64,000 bases of DNA from contig NZ_CP010945.1 in NCBI RefSeq assembly GCF_000293885.2, positions 4,670,001 through 4,734,000 on the forward strand, in the 5' to 3' direction. The translations under genes and the position numbers were made by a program. The number at the start of each line of letters is the position of its first letter. Position 1 is the stretch's first letter. This DNA is from Pseudomonas fluorescens NCIMB 11764 (GTDB lineage Bacteria; Pseudomonadota; Gammaproteobacteria; Pseudomonadales; Pseudomonadaceae). The notes beneath the pieces were generated by a model. The model ran no database searches and was not told the origin of the DNA. It saw only the letters and a list, made by a program, of their open reading frames with translations. Positions 43,707-54,025 of the stretch are shown here, one piece after another.

Positions 43707-43800
43707 AATGTGGGAGCGAGCCTGCTCGCGATGACTGCAGCACGCTCAACATTGATGTCGATTGTTCTACCGCTATCGCGAGCAGGCTCGCTCGCACATT
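43707..43800. repeat. REPIN (REP doublet)
   Basis: Two facing REP sequences, AATGTGGGAGCGAGCCTGCT with CGCGAT and their inverted partner ending in CGCACATT, with a central AACATTGATGTCGA segment. The arms differ by one base. Two similar doublets occur at 59284 and 63791. It lies between nrdD and moaA. Confidence 0.9.
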
Positions 43801-43825
43801 GATTTGCTGTGTTTTACAGATCAGC

Positions 43826-44818
43826 TCAACCGCCACTCATGTTCATGAACCGTACAATCTGCACCTCCCCTTCGGGGCTGAAATCGTGGCGCAACGGCTT
43901 GCCGCGCAAGGCCTTCTGCACAGCATTGATCACGGGCTGATCATCCAGCGGATAACGCCGCAGCAATCCTTTTAAATCCAGGGCATCGTCCTGCCCCAAA
44001 CACAGCAACAGCTTCCCTTCAACGGTCATCCGTACCCGGTTGCAGCTGCCGCAGAAGTTGTGGCTGTTGGGTGAAATGAAACCGATCCGGGTCTCCGGAT
44101 GGCGTTCCAGGCGCACGTAGCGCGCCGGTCCACCGCTGTTTTCAGTGCTGTCGAGTAACCGATGCTGGCTGGCGATCAGCGACCGAACCTCGTCGCTGGA
44201 ACAAAACGATTCACCCCGGGAACGCCCGACATCGCCCAAGGGCATTTCCTCGATGAAACTGATATCGATGCGCTGGTCGATGGCGTACTGCACCAACGCC
44301 GGGACTTCATCAAAGTTGCGGCCCTTCATCACCACGCAGTTGAGTTTGATTCGCTCGAACCCCGCGTCCCGTGCTGCCTCGATGCCGTTGAGCACTTGAT
44401 CGAGATCGCCAATGCGAGTGATCGCGCGAAACTTCTGCCCGTCCAGGCTATCGAGGCTGATGTTCATCCGCTTCACCCCGGCATCGACCAACGGCCGGGC
44501 CAGACGGCCCAGCTGCGAGCCGTTGCTGGTCATCACCAATTCGCGCAAACCGGGCAACGCGGCGATGTTGCGACAAAGTTCGACAATGCCCGGACGAATC
44601 AGCGGCTCGCCGCCGGTCAGGCGAATCTTGCGTACACCCAGGCCAACGAACAGCGTTGCCAAACGCTGCAACTCTTCAAGGGTGAGCACCTGCTGACGCG
44701 GCAGGAAGGTCATGTTTTTCGCCATGCAATACACACAGCGAAAATCACAGCGGTCCGTCACCGACATCCGCAGATAATCAATCTGCCGTCCAAAGCCATC
44801 CTGCATTACAGCGTTCAT
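43826..44818 (-). CDS. moaA: GTP 3',8-cyclase
   Basis: A 330-residue radical SAM enzyme. The N-terminal cluster motif is RCDFRCVYC (Cys 24, 28, 31), the C-terminal cluster [18 protein letters not shown], and the terminal GG is present. It makes the first intermediate of molybdopterin, 3',8-cyclo-GTP. Start ATG 44818 has GGGAG upstream. It is the last gene of the nar operon, as moaA1 is in P. aeruginosa. Confidence 0.95.
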   Translation of the reverse strand: MNAVMQDGFGRQIDYLRMSVTDRCDFRCVYCMAKNMTFLPRQQVLTLEELQRLATLFVGLGVRKIRLTGGEPLIRPGIVELCRNIAALPGLRELVMTSNGSQLGRLARPLVDAGVKRMNISLDSLDGQKFRAITRIGDLDQVLNGIEAARDAGFERIKLNCVVMKGRNFDEVPALVQYAIDQRIDISFIEEMPLGDVGRSRGESFCSSDEVRSLIASQHRLLDSTENSGGPARYVRLERHPETRIGFISPNSHNFCGSCNRVRMTVEGKLLLCLGQDDALDLKGLLRRYPLDDQPVINAVQKALRGKPLRHDFSPEGEVQIVRFMNMSGG

Positions 44819-44843
44819 CACATCTCCCGGTTTACCTTGATGC

Positions 44844-45803
44844 TCACTGCACCAGCGGTGAGTCGGCGCCCTGCAGATGGATACCGCGAATATCCGCCGC
44901 ACCGATCAGGGTTTGCAGGTATTGCACCAGGGCTTTTTGCCAGACGCCTTGCTGCAACTGCGTGCGAATCGCCGTCGACACCACTTCATAGGGCAACGGC
45001 ATGCCTTCGATTCGCTGATCGACACTGACTACATGCCAGCCGTAGCGACTTTCCAGCGGTTTGCTGGCCAGGCCCGGTGCCAGAGTGAACAACTGACGTT
45101 CCAGTTCAGGCACGGTCTGGCCCTTACTGATCTGCCCCAAAGAACCACCCTGGGCCTTCGACGGGCAGGCCGAATAGTTCACCGCCAGTTCGGCGAAAGT
45201 GCCGGGGAATTCTTCCAGACGTTGCAGCAGGATTTCCGCCTGAACATGCGCAAGGCTGCGCGCCTCGACATCGTCCGGCGCACATTCGAGCAGGATGTGC
45301 CGCACCGCCAGCAACGGAGCACTGTGGAAGCGTCCGCGATTGTTTTCGTAGTAACGAAGACTGGTTTCCTCGTCGCACTGCGGCACATGCACCTCGCGTT
45401 CAAGCAACAAACGCGTGGCCGCTTCTTCTTCGTTCTCGCCAGCACCGATCTCCATCGATACGCCGAGTTCGGCAATGCGTTGCTGCAACAACTCGCGGAT
45501 CACCAGTGCCCGGGCGGCCAAGTACACCGCTTCTTCGCGGCTTTCGGCCGGGTGATATTGCAGCTCCTGGGCCATCGCTTCCGGCGTGATCGACACCTCG
45601 TTGACGCTGATGATCGGCCACTCCTGTTCACTGCTGGCGATCAACTGCGCCGGGGCGTCATCGGCCCCTGCGGGCTCAACCGGCAGCGCTTCGAACTGCG
45701 CCTCTGCGACCGGCGCCATGTCGAGAACGGCCTCCGATTTTTTTGAAGAACCGCAGCCACCGCCGCCCCCATTACCGCCACCACATCCGCATCCACCTGA
45801 CAT
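44844..45803 (-). CDS. Parvulin-type peptidyl-prolyl isomerase of the nar operon
   Basis: A 319-residue protein with a striking N-terminal Gly/Cys-rich tail ([19 protein letters not shown]), then a SurA/NifM-like helical N domain and a parvulin domain (about 165-265; [41 protein letters not shown]). It has no signal peptide and is expected in the cytoplasm, where it may assist nitrate reductase maturation. The ATG at 45803 has GAGGAG. The same gene lies between narI and moaA1 in P. aeruginosa. Confidence 0.85.
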   Translation of the reverse strand: MSGGCGCGGGNGGGGGCGSSKKSEAVLDMAPVAEAQFEALPVEPAGADDAPAQLIASSEQEWPIISVNEVSITPEAMAQELQYHPAESREEAVYLAARALVIRELLQQRIAELGVSMEIGAGENEEEAATRLLLEREVHVPQCDEETSLRYYENNRGRFHSAPLLAVRHILLECAPDDVEARSLAHVQAEILLQRLEEFPGTFAELAVNYSACPSKAQGGSLGQISKGQTVPELERQLFTLAPGLASKPLESRYGWHVVSVDQRIEGMPLPYEVVSTAIRTQLQQGVWQKALVQYLQTLIGAADIRGIHLQGADSPLVQ

Positions 45804-45813
45804 GATTGTCTCC

Positions 45814-46494
45814 TCAGTACTTCTGACGAACGATTTGATAACGGCGCCCCAGGTACCAGATCGGTGCGCTGATCATGTGTACGAGACGGGTGAAGGGGAA
45901 CAGCACAAACAGGGTCAAACCGAGAAACACATGCAGCTTGTAGATCAGCCCAACCGGCGCGATGGCCGCCGCTGCTTCCACCGGACGCAACAACACGGTG
46001 TTCTGTGCCCAATCGGCGAGCATCACCATCACCGAGCCGTCCATATGCGCGGTGGACGCAACGATCGTCAGCAGCCCCAGCAGCAACTGCGCCAGCAGCA
46101 CCAGCAGAATCAGAATGTCCGAGGGGCTGGACGTGGCGCGGACCCGTGGATCGGTCAACCGCCGATTGACCAGCATCAGCAAGCCAATCAGGCACAACAG
46201 ACCAAAGAAGCCACCGGACACCATCGCCAGCAACTGCTTGTTCTCAGTGCTGATCACGTGGTGATAAACCGACGCAGGGGTCAGCAGGCCGACAAAGTGT
46301 CCGGCCAGTACGAACAACACACCGATGTGGAAGAAGTTGCTCGCCACGCGCATGCCGCGCTGATTGAGCATCTGGCTCGAGCCGGCCTTCCAGGTGTACT
46401 GCGACAGATCAAAACGCGCCCAGCTGCCAATCAGGCAAATCGCCAGGGCGACGTAGGGATAGACCCCGAACAACAACAGGTTCCATTTAGACAT
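45814..46494 (-). CDS. narI: Respiratory nitrate reductase gamma subunit (cytochrome b)
   Basis: A 226-residue membrane protein with five predicted helices and two pairs of histidines for two b hemes (for example near GHFVGL and KLHVFLG). It takes electrons from quinol and passes them to NarH. Overlaps narJ by 8 bp. Confidence 0.95.
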   Translation of the reverse strand: MSKWNLLLFGVYPYVALAICLIGSWARFDLSQYTWKAGSSQMLNQRGMRVASNFFHIGVLFVLAGHFVGLLTPASVYHHVISTENKQLLAMVSGGFFGLLCLIGLLMLVNRRLTDPRVRATSSPSDILILLVLLAQLLLGLLTIVASTAHMDGSVMVMLADWAQNTVLLRPVEAAAAIAPVGLIYKLHVFLGLTLFVLFPFTRLVHMISAPIWYLGRRYQIVRQKY

Positions 46495-47242
46495 TGCCTA
46501 CCTCCTTGGCCGGCACGGCGGCCAACCCTTCATGCTGAAAATCCACCCAGTGCAACGGCACCGCGCTTTCTTCCCGGGCCTTGCCCGGTGCGCTTGGCAG
46601 TCCACTGCAACGGTCCTGCTGTTCGGCCTGGAGAAAGTCCACGGCCTCCTCTTCCCAGATCTTGTCGAGGGCTTCCAGGGAGTCGTCGCGCGGCTCCGCC
46701 GCCACCTGCGCCCGCAGGTCGGCCACCGCTTGATGCGGCTCGGCCCCGGCAATTTGCAGCAGCGCCCGGAAGCAGCTGGCATAGGCGCTTTCGCGCTCTT
46801 CCAGACGTGCGGCGAGCAAGGCCAGCAAGTGCGAAACATCCGCCAGGCCCTCCCGGGCCTCGATGTCTTCGCGGGTGGACAGGAACTCCAGGTACAGCGG
46901 GATGTAATCGGGCAGCTCTTTGACACCGATGGCAAAACCGGCTTCTTCGTATTGCGCCATCATGTCGACCATCGCCTGGCCGCGATCGCGGGATTCGCCA
47001 TGCACGTGCTCGAACAAGAGCAGCGACAGCGAGCGGCCTCGACCGAACAGCGCACCGTAGTGTTCCTGCCCATCCATCAGGTCATTGGCGCAGATCAACT
47101 CCAACAATTCGAACAACGCACCCCGTTGCTTCGGGCTGATTTCCCGTGACTGGATGATCGCTTGCTCGAGTTCGTCGCGACCGCCAATCAGTGTCTCGGT
47201 CGGGTAATCGAGCAGCAGCGAAATCACTTTGAGAATTTGCAT
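46487..47242 (-). CDS. narJ: Nitrate reductase molybdenum cofactor assembly chaperone
   Basis: A 251-residue cytoplasmic chaperone (nitrate reductase delta) with the typical ISLLLDYPTETL start and YIPLYLEFLS near residue 120. It helps insert the molybdenum cofactor into NarG before membrane binding. I choose the ATG at 47242 because it is 7 bases after GGAGG; an upstream ATG overlaps the narH stop and is too close to that site. The C-terminus is acidic then basic (EAVDFLQAEQ). Confidence 0.9.
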   Translation of the reverse strand: MQILKVISLLLDYPTETLIGGRDELEQAIIQSREISPKQRGALFELLELICANDLMDGQEHYGALFGRGRSLSLLLFEHVHGESRDRGQAMVDMMAQYEEAGFAIGVKELPDYIPLYLEFLSTREDIEAREGLADVSHLLALLAARLEERESAYASCFRALLQIAGAEPHQAVADLRAQVAAEPRDDSLEALDKIWEEEAVDFLQAEQQDRCSGLPSAPGKAREESAVPLHWVDFQHEGLAAVPAKEVGNV

Positions 47243-47244
47243 GC

Positions 47245-48783
47245 TCATTCCTCCCACAACTGGACGGTTTTCAGGATGTCGCGGCGGTTGGCTTTCTTCG
47301 CACCGAACATGTTGGTGTCGGAGCTGCCGCTGCAGCCGCTACCAAAGCTGAAACCGCAACCGGAGCGCTCGGCAAAGGCGTCGCTCATGGCGTCTTCACG
47401 GTGGGCGCTCGGTACCACAAAGCGGTCTTCGTAGTTGGCGATTGCCAGGTAGCGATACATCTCCTCGACCTGGGCCACACTCAGGCCGACATCCGCCAGC
47501 ACCTGCAGGTCCTGCACGCCGTCGACTTGCTCGGAACGTTTGTAGGCGCGCATCGCCAGCAAACGTTTAAGCGCACGCTTGACCGGCTTTTCATCACCCG
47601 CCGTCAGCAGGTTCGCCAGGTACTTCAGGGGAATACGCAGGCTGTCGACATCCGGGATCACCCCGTTCATGCCGACGGTGCCGGCAGTGGCAGCGTTCTG
47701 GATCGGCGACAGTGGCGGCACGTACCAGACCATCGGCAAGGTGCGGTATTCCGGGTGCAGCGGCAGCGCGAGTTTCCAGTCCACGGCCATTTTGTAGACC
47801 GGCGAACGCTGAGCGGAATCGATCACCGATTGCGGTACGCCATCGGCCAGGGCCTGACGAATCACTGCCGGATCGTTCGGATCGAGGAAGATCTCCAGTT
47901 GTTTCTCGTACAGGTCCTGCTCATTGGCGGTGCTCGCCACTTCGCTGATGCGGTCGGCGTCATACAGCAGCACGCCGAGGTAGCGGATGCGCCCGACGCA
48001 GGTTTCCGCGCAAACGGTCGGCATCCCGGCTTCGATACGCGGGTAGCAGAAGATGCATTTCTCGGACTTACCGCTTTTCCAGTTGAAATAGATCTTCTTG
48101 TACGGGCAGCCGCTGATGCACATCCGCCAGCCACGGCATTTTTCCTGGTCGATCAGGACGATGCCGTCTTCTTCACGCTTGTAGATCGCACCGCTCGGGC
48201 ACGACGCCGCGCACGTCGGGTTGAGGCAGTGCTCGCACAGGCGCGGCAAATACATCATGAACGTGTTTTCGTACTCGCCGTAAATGTCCGCCTGAATCTT
48301 GTCGAAGTTCTTGTCCTTGCGACGTTTGGCGAATTCGGTGCCGAGGATTTCTTCCCAGTTCGGGCCCCACTCGATTTTTTCCATGCGCTTGCCGGAGATC
48401 AGCGAACGCGGACGCGCGGTGGGTTGATGCTCGCCCAGCGGCGCGGTGTGCAGGTGCTGGTAATCGAAGTCGAACGGTTCGTAGTAGTCGTCGAGGCTCG
48501 GCAGGTCCGGGTTGGCGAAAATGTTCGCCAACACGCGGAATTTACCGCCGATGCGCGGGTTGATCGTGCCGTTGGCGTTGCGGATCCAGCCGCCCTTCCA
48601 CTTGTCCTGGTTTTCCCATTCTTTCGGGTAGCCGATCCCGGGTTTTGATTCGACGTTGTTGAACCAGGCGTATTCCATGCCTTCGCGGCTGGTCCAGACG
48701 TTTTTGCAAGTGATCGAACAGGTGTGGCAACCGATGCATTTGTCCAGGTTCAGAACCATGCCGATTTGTGAGCGAATCTTCAT
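47245..48783 (-). CDS. narH: Respiratory nitrate reductase beta subunit
   Basis: A 512-residue iron-sulfur protein with four cluster motifs: CIGCHTCSITC (Cys 16-26), CEHCLNPTCAASC, CRGWRMCISGC (Trp replaces one Cys, giving the 3Fe-4S cluster), and CIFCYPRIEAG with CAETC. It carries electrons from NarI to NarG. ATG 48783 lies one base after the narG stop, with GGAGAAC upstream. A Gly/Cys-rich tail (RSGCGFSFGSGCSGSS) ends the protein. Confidence 0.95.
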   Translation of the reverse strand: MKIRSQIGMVLNLDKCIGCHTCSITCKNVWTSREGMEYAWFNNVESKPGIGYPKEWENQDKWKGGWIRNANGTINPRIGGKFRVLANIFANPDLPSLDDYYEPFDFDYQHLHTAPLGEHQPTARPRSLISGKRMEKIEWGPNWEEILGTEFAKRRKDKNFDKIQADIYGEYENTFMMYLPRLCEHCLNPTCAASCPSGAIYKREEDGIVLIDQEKCRGWRMCISGCPYKKIYFNWKSGKSEKCIFCYPRIEAGMPTVCAETCVGRIRYLGVLLYDADRISEVASTANEQDLYEKQLEIFLDPNDPAVIRQALADGVPQSVIDSAQRSPVYKMAVDWKLALPLHPEYRTLPMVWYVPPLSPIQNAATAGTVGMNGVIPDVDSLRIPLKYLANLLTAGDEKPVKRALKRLLAMRAYKRSEQVDGVQDLQVLADVGLSVAQVEEMYRYLAIANYEDRFVVPSAHREDAMSDAFAERSGCGFSFGSGCSGSSDTNMFGAKKANRRDILKTVQLWEE

Positions 48784-48784
48784 C

Positions 48785-51700
48785 TCAGTTCTCCTCAATA
48801 TCGGTCGGCAGCGGACGTGGCAGGTCATCGCCACTTGAACCATCGAGCCAGTCGACTTTGGACATTTTGCGCACCACGACGAATTCATCGCGGTTGCAAC
48901 CGACCGTGCCGTAATAGTTGAAACCGTAGGCCTGTTGGGCATAGCCGCCGATCATGTGGGTCGGTTTGAGCACGACGCGGGTGACCGAGTTGTGGTGGCC
49001 GCCACGGGTCTTGGTGGTTTCCGAACCTGGCACGTTCACGATCCGTTCCTGTGCGTGATACATCATCACCATGCCGTCCTTGACGCGCTGACTGACCACC
49101 GCCCGGGCGGTCAGTGCACCGTTGACGTTGAAGCACTCGATCCAGTCGTTGTCCTCGATGCCGGCGCTTTTCGCGTCGTTCTCCGAGAGCCAGACAATCG
49201 GCCCGCCACGGCTGAGGGTCAGCATCAGCAGGTTGTCGCTGTAGGTGCTGTGAATGCCCCATTTCTGGTGCGGGGTAATCCAGTTCAGGACGATTTCCTT
49301 GTGGCCGTTGCTGCGCTTGCCTTTTACCCCTTCGATGGTGCGGGTGTTGACCGGCGGGCGATAACTCATCAGTTGCTCGCCGAACGCCTGCATCCACGGG
49401 TGATCCTGGTAAAACTGCTGGCGACCGGTGATGGTGCGCCACGGGATCCCTTCGTGAACGTTGGTATAGCCGGCGTTGTAGCTGACGTGATCGTCTTCGA
49501 GGCCCGACCAGGTCGGGCTGGAAATGATCTTGCGCGGCTGTGCCTGGATGTCGCGAAAACGAATCGCCTCGTGGGCCTTGGACAGCGCCAGGTGGCTGTG
49601 GTCGATGCCGGTGAATTCCGACAGCGCGGCCCAGGCCTTGACCGCCACCTGGCCGTTGGTTTCCGGCGCCAGGGACAGAATCACTTCTGCCGCATCGATG
49701 GCCGTGTCGATTTTCGGACGGCCGTGACTGATACCGGCATCGCCTTCTTTGTGATTGAGTTCACCGAGGAATTTCACTTCGTCTTCGGTGTTCCAGTTGA
49801 TGCCCTTGCCGCCGTTGCCGTGTTTTTCCAGTAATGGCCCGAGGGACGAGAACTGTTTGTAGATGTTCGGGTAGTCACGCTCCACCACGTGCAGATTCGG
49901 TGCGTTTTTGCCTGGCACCGGTGCCACGCCGGCGCTTTTCCAGTCGGTGCCGCCAAACGGCTGGGCCAGTTCGCCGACGCTGTCGTGCATCAGCGGGATG
50001 GTCACCAGATCCTTTTCAACGCCCAGGTGCCCTTCGGACATGCTGGAAAATGCCTTGGCGATGCCTTTGTAGATTTCCCAGTCGGAACGCGATTCCCACG
50101 CCGGGTCGATCGCTGCCGACAACGGGTGAATGAACGGGTGCATGTCCGAGGTGTTCATGTCGTCTTTTTCGTACCAGGTCGCGGTCGGCAACACGATGTC
50201 GGAATAGACGCAGGTCGAGGACATGCGGAAGTCCAGCGTAGTGACCAGATCAAGCTTGCCGATGGCGCCCTCATCCACCCATTCGGCTTCTTCAGGTTTG
50301 CAATCGCCGACCTGGCCGATGTCTTCGTTCATCACCCCGTTTTTGGTGCCCAGCAGGTACTTGAGCATGTACTCGTGGCCCTTGCCCGAGGAGCCCAGCA
50401 GGTTGGAACGCCAGATGAACATGTTGCGCGGGAAGTTGACCGGGCTGTCCGGCTGTTCGCAGGAGAAGCGCAGCGAACCGTCCTGCAGCGACTTGACCAC
50501 GTAGTCTTTCGGCTCCATGCCGGCCGCCGCCGCGTCACGGCAAATGTGCAAAGGGTTAGTGTTGAGTTGCGGTGCGCTGGGCAACCAGCCGGCGCGTTCG
50601 GCGCGGATGTTGTAGTCCAGGGCATGCTCGGGGAATTTTGATTTATCGGCCAGTGGCGAGAGCACGTCGTGCATGCTCATCTTCTCGTGGCGCCACTGCG
50701 AACTGTGAGCGTAGAAGAAGCTGGTGCCGTTCATCTGGCGAGGCGGACGGTTCCAGTCCAGGCCGAACGCCAATGGCAGCCAGCCGCATTGCGGACGCAG
50801 TTTTTCCTGGCCAACGTAGTGCGCCCAACCGCCACCGGTCTGGCCGACACACCCGCAGAGCATGAGCATGTTGATCAGCCCGCGGTAGTTCATGTCCATG
50901 TGGTACCAGTGGTTCATCGCCGCGCCGACGATGATCATCGAGCGGCCCTTGGTCTTGTCGGCGTTGTCGGCGAACTCACGGGCGATCTGGATGGCCTTCT
51001 CGCGGCTGACGCCAGTGATCTGCTCCTGCCAGGCCGGGGTGCCGGGCACCGAGGCGTCGTTGTAATCCTTGGCGACGTTTTCACCCCCCAAGCCACGGTC
51101 GATCGCCAGATTGGCGGCCGACAGGTCGAACACGGTGGCGACTTTGGCCACGCTGCCGTCCGCCAGCACCACGCTGTGAACCGGCACGCGGCGGTATTGC
51201 ACGGCATCGCCGGCCACGTGCTGGAAGTGTTCGTGGGACTCGCCGGCAAAATACGGGAACGCCACTTCGGCAACGTCACCGCCAATCAGGCTCAGTTTCA
51301 GATCGATCTCACGGCCTTCGCCGCCTTCACGAGGCAGGATGTTCCACTTGCCCTTCTCGCCCCAGCGATAACCGATGGAACCCTGAGGCGAAACCAGTTC
51401 GCCGCTGACGTCGAGGGCGATGGTTTTCCATTCCGGGTTGTTTTCCTGGCCGAGGTTGTCGGTCAGGTCGCTGGCACGCAGGAAACGGTCCGGCTGGTAA
51501 CCGGCGCCCGGTGCCTTGTCGACCATTTGCTTGAGCAGCACCAGCACCGGCAAATCGGTGAAACGCTTGGCGTAGTCGGTGAAATAGGCGCTCGGTTTGT
51601 CCAGGTGGAATTCTTTGAAGATCACATGGTTGAACGCCTGCGCCAGCGCCGCGTCAGTGCCTTGCTTAGGGTTCAGCCACAGGTCGGTGAGCTTGGCGAC

Positions 51701-52558
51701 TTCCGAGTAATCCGGGGTGATCGCGACCGTCTTGGTGCCCTTGTAGCGGACTTCGGTGAAGAAGTGCGCGTCGGGAGTACGGGTTTGCGGGACGTTGGAG
51801 CCCCAGGCAATGATGTAGTTGGAGTTGTACCAGTCGGCCGATTCCGGCACGTCGGTCTGCTCGCCCCAGACCATCGGCGAGGCCGGTGGCAAGTCGCAGT
51901 ACCAGTCGTAGAAGCTCAGGCAGGCGCCACCGATCAGCGACAGGTAACGCGAGCCTGCGGCATAGCTGACCATCGACATGGCCGGGATCGGCGAGAAGCC
52001 GACGATCCGGTCCGGGCCGTATTGCTTGATCGTATAGACGTTGGCCGCGGCAATGATCTCGTTGACTTCCTCCCAGTTGGAGCGGATGAAGCCACCCATG
52101 CCACGCTTGCTTTTATAGGAGTCGGCCTTGGCCTTGTCCTCGACGATGCTGGCCCAGGCTTCCACTGGCGCCATGGTCTGCCGCGCATCGCGCCAGAGCT
52201 TGAGCAATGGCTTGCGGATTTTCGGGTACTTGAGCCGGTTGGCGCTGTAGATGTACCAGCTGTAACTGGCACCACGCGGACAGCCACGGGGCTCATGGTT
52301 CGGCAGATCGTTACGGGTACGCGGGTAGTCGGTCTGCTGGGTTTCCCAGGTGATCAGGCCGTTCTTGACGTAGATTTTCCACGAGCAGGAACCGGTGCAG
52401 TTCACCCCGTGGGTGGAACGCACGATCTTGTCGTACTGCCAGCGCGAACGGTAGACGTTCTCCCAGTCACGCGACTCTTTGCGGGTCTCGCCATGACCGT
52501 CGGAAAACTCGTTTTGCTTGCGGTTGAAAAACCGCAATTGATCCAGTAAATGACTCAC
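48785..52558 (-). CDS. narG: Respiratory nitrate reductase alpha subunit
   Basis: A 1257-residue molybdenum enzyme reducing nitrate to nitrite on the cytoplasmic face. The FS0 cluster ligands are His 50, Cys 54 and Cys 58 in STHGVNCTGSCSW, plus a Cys in EPRGCPRGASY; the Mo-coordinating Asp lies in the YNSNYIIAWGSNVPQT region. Start is a GTG at 52558 with AGGAC upstream. It is part of the narK1K2GHJI operon. Confidence 0.97.
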   Translation of the reverse strand: MSHLLDQLRFFNRKQNEFSDGHGETRKESRDWENVYRSRWQYDKIVRSTHGVNCTGSCSWKIYVKNGLITWETQQTDYPRTRNDLPNHEPRGCPRGASYSWYIYSANRLKYPKIRKPLLKLWRDARQTMAPVEAWASIVEDKAKADSYKSKRGMGGFIRSNWEEVNEIIAAANVYTIKQYGPDRIVGFSPIPAMSMVSYAAGSRYLSLIGGACLSFYDWYCDLPPASPMVWGEQTDVPESADWYNSNYIIAWGSNVPQTRTPDAHFFTEVRYKGTKTVAITPDYSEVAKLTDLWLNPKQGTDAALAQAFNHVIFKEFHLDKPSAYFTDYAKRFTDLPVLVLLKQMVDKAPGAGYQPDRFLRASDLTDNLGQENNPEWKTIALDVSGELVSPQGSIGYRWGEKGKWNILPREGGEGREIDLKLSLIGGDVAEVAFPYFAGESHEHFQHVAGDAVQYRRVPVHSVVLADGSVAKVATVFDLSAANLAIDRGLGGENVAKDYNDASVPGTPAWQEQITGVSREKAIQIAREFADNADKTKGRSMIIVGAAMNHWYHMDMNYRGLINMLMLCGCVGQTGGGWAHYVGQEKLRPQCGWLPLAFGLDWNRPPRQMNGTSFFYAHSSQWRHEKMSMHDVLSPLADKSKFPEHALDYNIRAERAGWLPSAPQLNTNPLHICRDAAAAGMEPKDYVVKSLQDGSLRFSCEQPDSPVNFPRNMFIWRSNLLGSSGKGHEYMLKYLLGTKNGVMNEDIGQVGDCKPEEAEWVDEGAIGKLDLVTTLDFRMSSTCVYSDIVLPTATWYEKDDMNTSDMHPFIHPLSAAIDPAWESRSDWEIYKGIAKAFSSMSEGHLGVEKDLVTIPLMHDSVGELAQPFGGTDWKSAGVAPVPGKNAPNLHVVERDYPNIYKQFSSLGPLLEKHGNGGKGINWNTEDEVKFLGELNHKEGDAGISHGRPKIDTAIDAAEVILSLAPETNGQVAVKAWAALSEFTGIDHSHLALSKAHEAIRFRDIQAQPRKIISSPTWSGLEDDHVSYNAGYTNVHEGIPWRTITGRQQFYQDHPWMQAFGEQLMSYRPPVNTRTIEGVKGKRSNGHKEIVLNWITPHQKWGIHSTYSDNLLMLTLSRGGPIVWLSENDAKSAGIEDNDWIECFNVNGALTARAVVSQRVKDGMVMMYHAQERIVNVPGSETTKTRGGHHNSVTRVVLKPTHMIGGYAQQAYGFNYYGTVGCNRDEFVVVRKMSKVDWLDGSSGDDLPRPLPTDIEEN

Positions 52559-52627
52559 GGTGTAGTCCTCTCAGGCTTTGTCGCGGGGTCTGTGCCCCGC
52601 CCACGCAATGGTTGGATGCAGCTCGGC

Positions 52628-54025
52628 TCAGCAGGGTGTCGCGGCGCCTTTGCGCGCGTACCACCACCAGGTCACCACGATGCAGCTCAGGTAAAAGCCG
52701 ACGAACATGTAGAAGGCCATCTCCGGGCCGCCGGTCTGGGCCATCGAAGTGCCGAAGGATTTGGGAATAAAGAACGCGCCGAAGGCGCCCATGGCCGAAC
52801 TGAAGCCCAGGACCGCAGCTGATTCTTTGCCGGCATCCTTGAGCGCTTGTTCGCGCACGGCGGCTGGTTTGCCGGCTGAGGCTTTTTCATGTTGGGTGCG
52901 GAAGATCACCGGGATCATGCGGAAGGTGGAACCGTTGCCGACGCCGGTGGTGATGAACAGCAGCATGAACATACCGAGGAAGCCGTAGAAGTTACCGCCC
53001 TGGCCGCTTTGCGGCAGAAAGTGCAGAACACCGAACACCATCACGATCATCAGCACGAAGTTCCACAAGGTCACCTTCGCACCGCCGAGCTTGTCCGCCA
53101 GCCAGCCGCCCAATGGACGCACCAGCGCACCCACCAACGGGCCGAGGAAAGCGAATTTCAAGGCAATCACGTCAGGGAACGAGGTTTTGATCAGCAGCGG
53201 AAACGCGGCGGAGAAACCGATGAATGAACCGAAGGTCGCCAGGTACAACCAGCACATCAGCCAGTTGTGTTTGCGTTTGAAGATCACCGCCTGTTCGCTG
53301 AACGAGGCCCGGGCACTGGACAGATCATTCATGCCAAACCAGGCCAGCACGGTCACCAGGACAATAAACGGCACCCAGATGAAGCCGGCGTTCTGCAACC
53401 ACAACTGGCCGCCGTCCGGTAGTGCTTGCGGCGAGCCGCCCATGAAACCGAACACACCGAAGGTAATCACCAGCGGCACACAGAACTGCATCACCGAGAC
53501 GCCCAGGTTACCCAGCCCCGCGTTGAGGCCAAGGGCCGTGCCCTGCTGCGACTTGGGATAGAAGAAACTGATGTTGGACATGCTCGACGCGAAGTTGCCG
53601 CCACCAAAACCGCAGAGCAACGCAATCAACACGAACACGCTGTAGGAGGTGCTCGGGTCCTGCACGGCGAAGCCCATCCAGATCGATGGCAGCAACAGCG
53701 ACGCGGTGCTCAGGGCGGTCCAGCGACGGCCACCGAAGATCGGCACCATAAAGGAATAGAAGATCCGCAAGGTCGCCCCGGACAGCCCCGGCAACGCCGC
53801 CAGCCAGAACAGCTGGTCGGTGGTGAAGGAGAAACCGATGGCGTTCAAACGCACGATCACCGTGCTCCAGACCATCCACACCGCAAAGGCCAGCAGCAAC
53901 GCAGGAATGGAAATCCACAAGTTGCGCGTGGCGGTCTGTTTGCCGCTACTTCCCCAGAACGCGGGGTCCTCGGGGCGCCAGTCATGAATGACCGGGCCTT
54001 TGTCAGGCTTTTGCAGAACGGACAT
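52628..54025 (-). CDS. narK2: Nitrate/nitrite transporter NarK2 type
   Basis: A 465-residue major facilitator protein with twelve predicted helices and the NarK signature GGGNFASSMSNISFFYP near residue 140 and GNGSTFRMIPVIF near 365. The NarK2 type exchanges nitrate for nitrite. It overlaps narK1 by 23 bp. Confidence 0.92.
   Translation of the reverse strand: MSVLQKPDKGPVIHDWRPEDPAFWGSSGKQTATRNLWISIPALLLAFAVWMVWSTVIVRLNAIGFSFTTDQLFWLAALPGLSGATLRIFYSFMVPIFGGRRWTALSTASLLLPSIWMGFAVQDPSTSYSVFVLIALLCGFGGGNFASSMSNISFFYPKSQQGTALGLNAGLGNLGVSVMQFCVPLVITFGVFGFMGGSPQALPDGGQLWLQNAGFIWVPFIVLVTVLAWFGMNDLSSARASFSEQAVIFKRKHNWLMCWLYLATFGSFIGFSAAFPLLIKTSFPDVIALKFAFLGPLVGALVRPLGGWLADKLGGAKVTLWNFVLMIVMVFGVLHFLPQSGQGGNFYGFLGMFMLLFITTGVGNGSTFRMIPVIFRTQHEKASAGKPAAVREQALKDAGKESAAVLGFSSAMGAFGAFFIPKSFGTSMAQTGGPEMAFYMFVGFYLSCIVVTWWWYARKGAATPC

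Noticed and set aside
45586..46923. 445-codon open frame on the + strand opposite narI/narJ
   Set aside because: Gln/His/Pro-rich composition typical of an antisense shadow, and it spans several known genes.
47401..48648. 415-codon open frame on the + strand opposite narH
   Set aside because: Antisense shadow of narH; the narH frame carries all FeS motifs.
50669..52549. 626-codon open frame on the + strand opposite narG
   Set aside because: It is the complement of a highly conserved gene in high-GC DNA. It has no plausible protein features and no ribosome-binding site.
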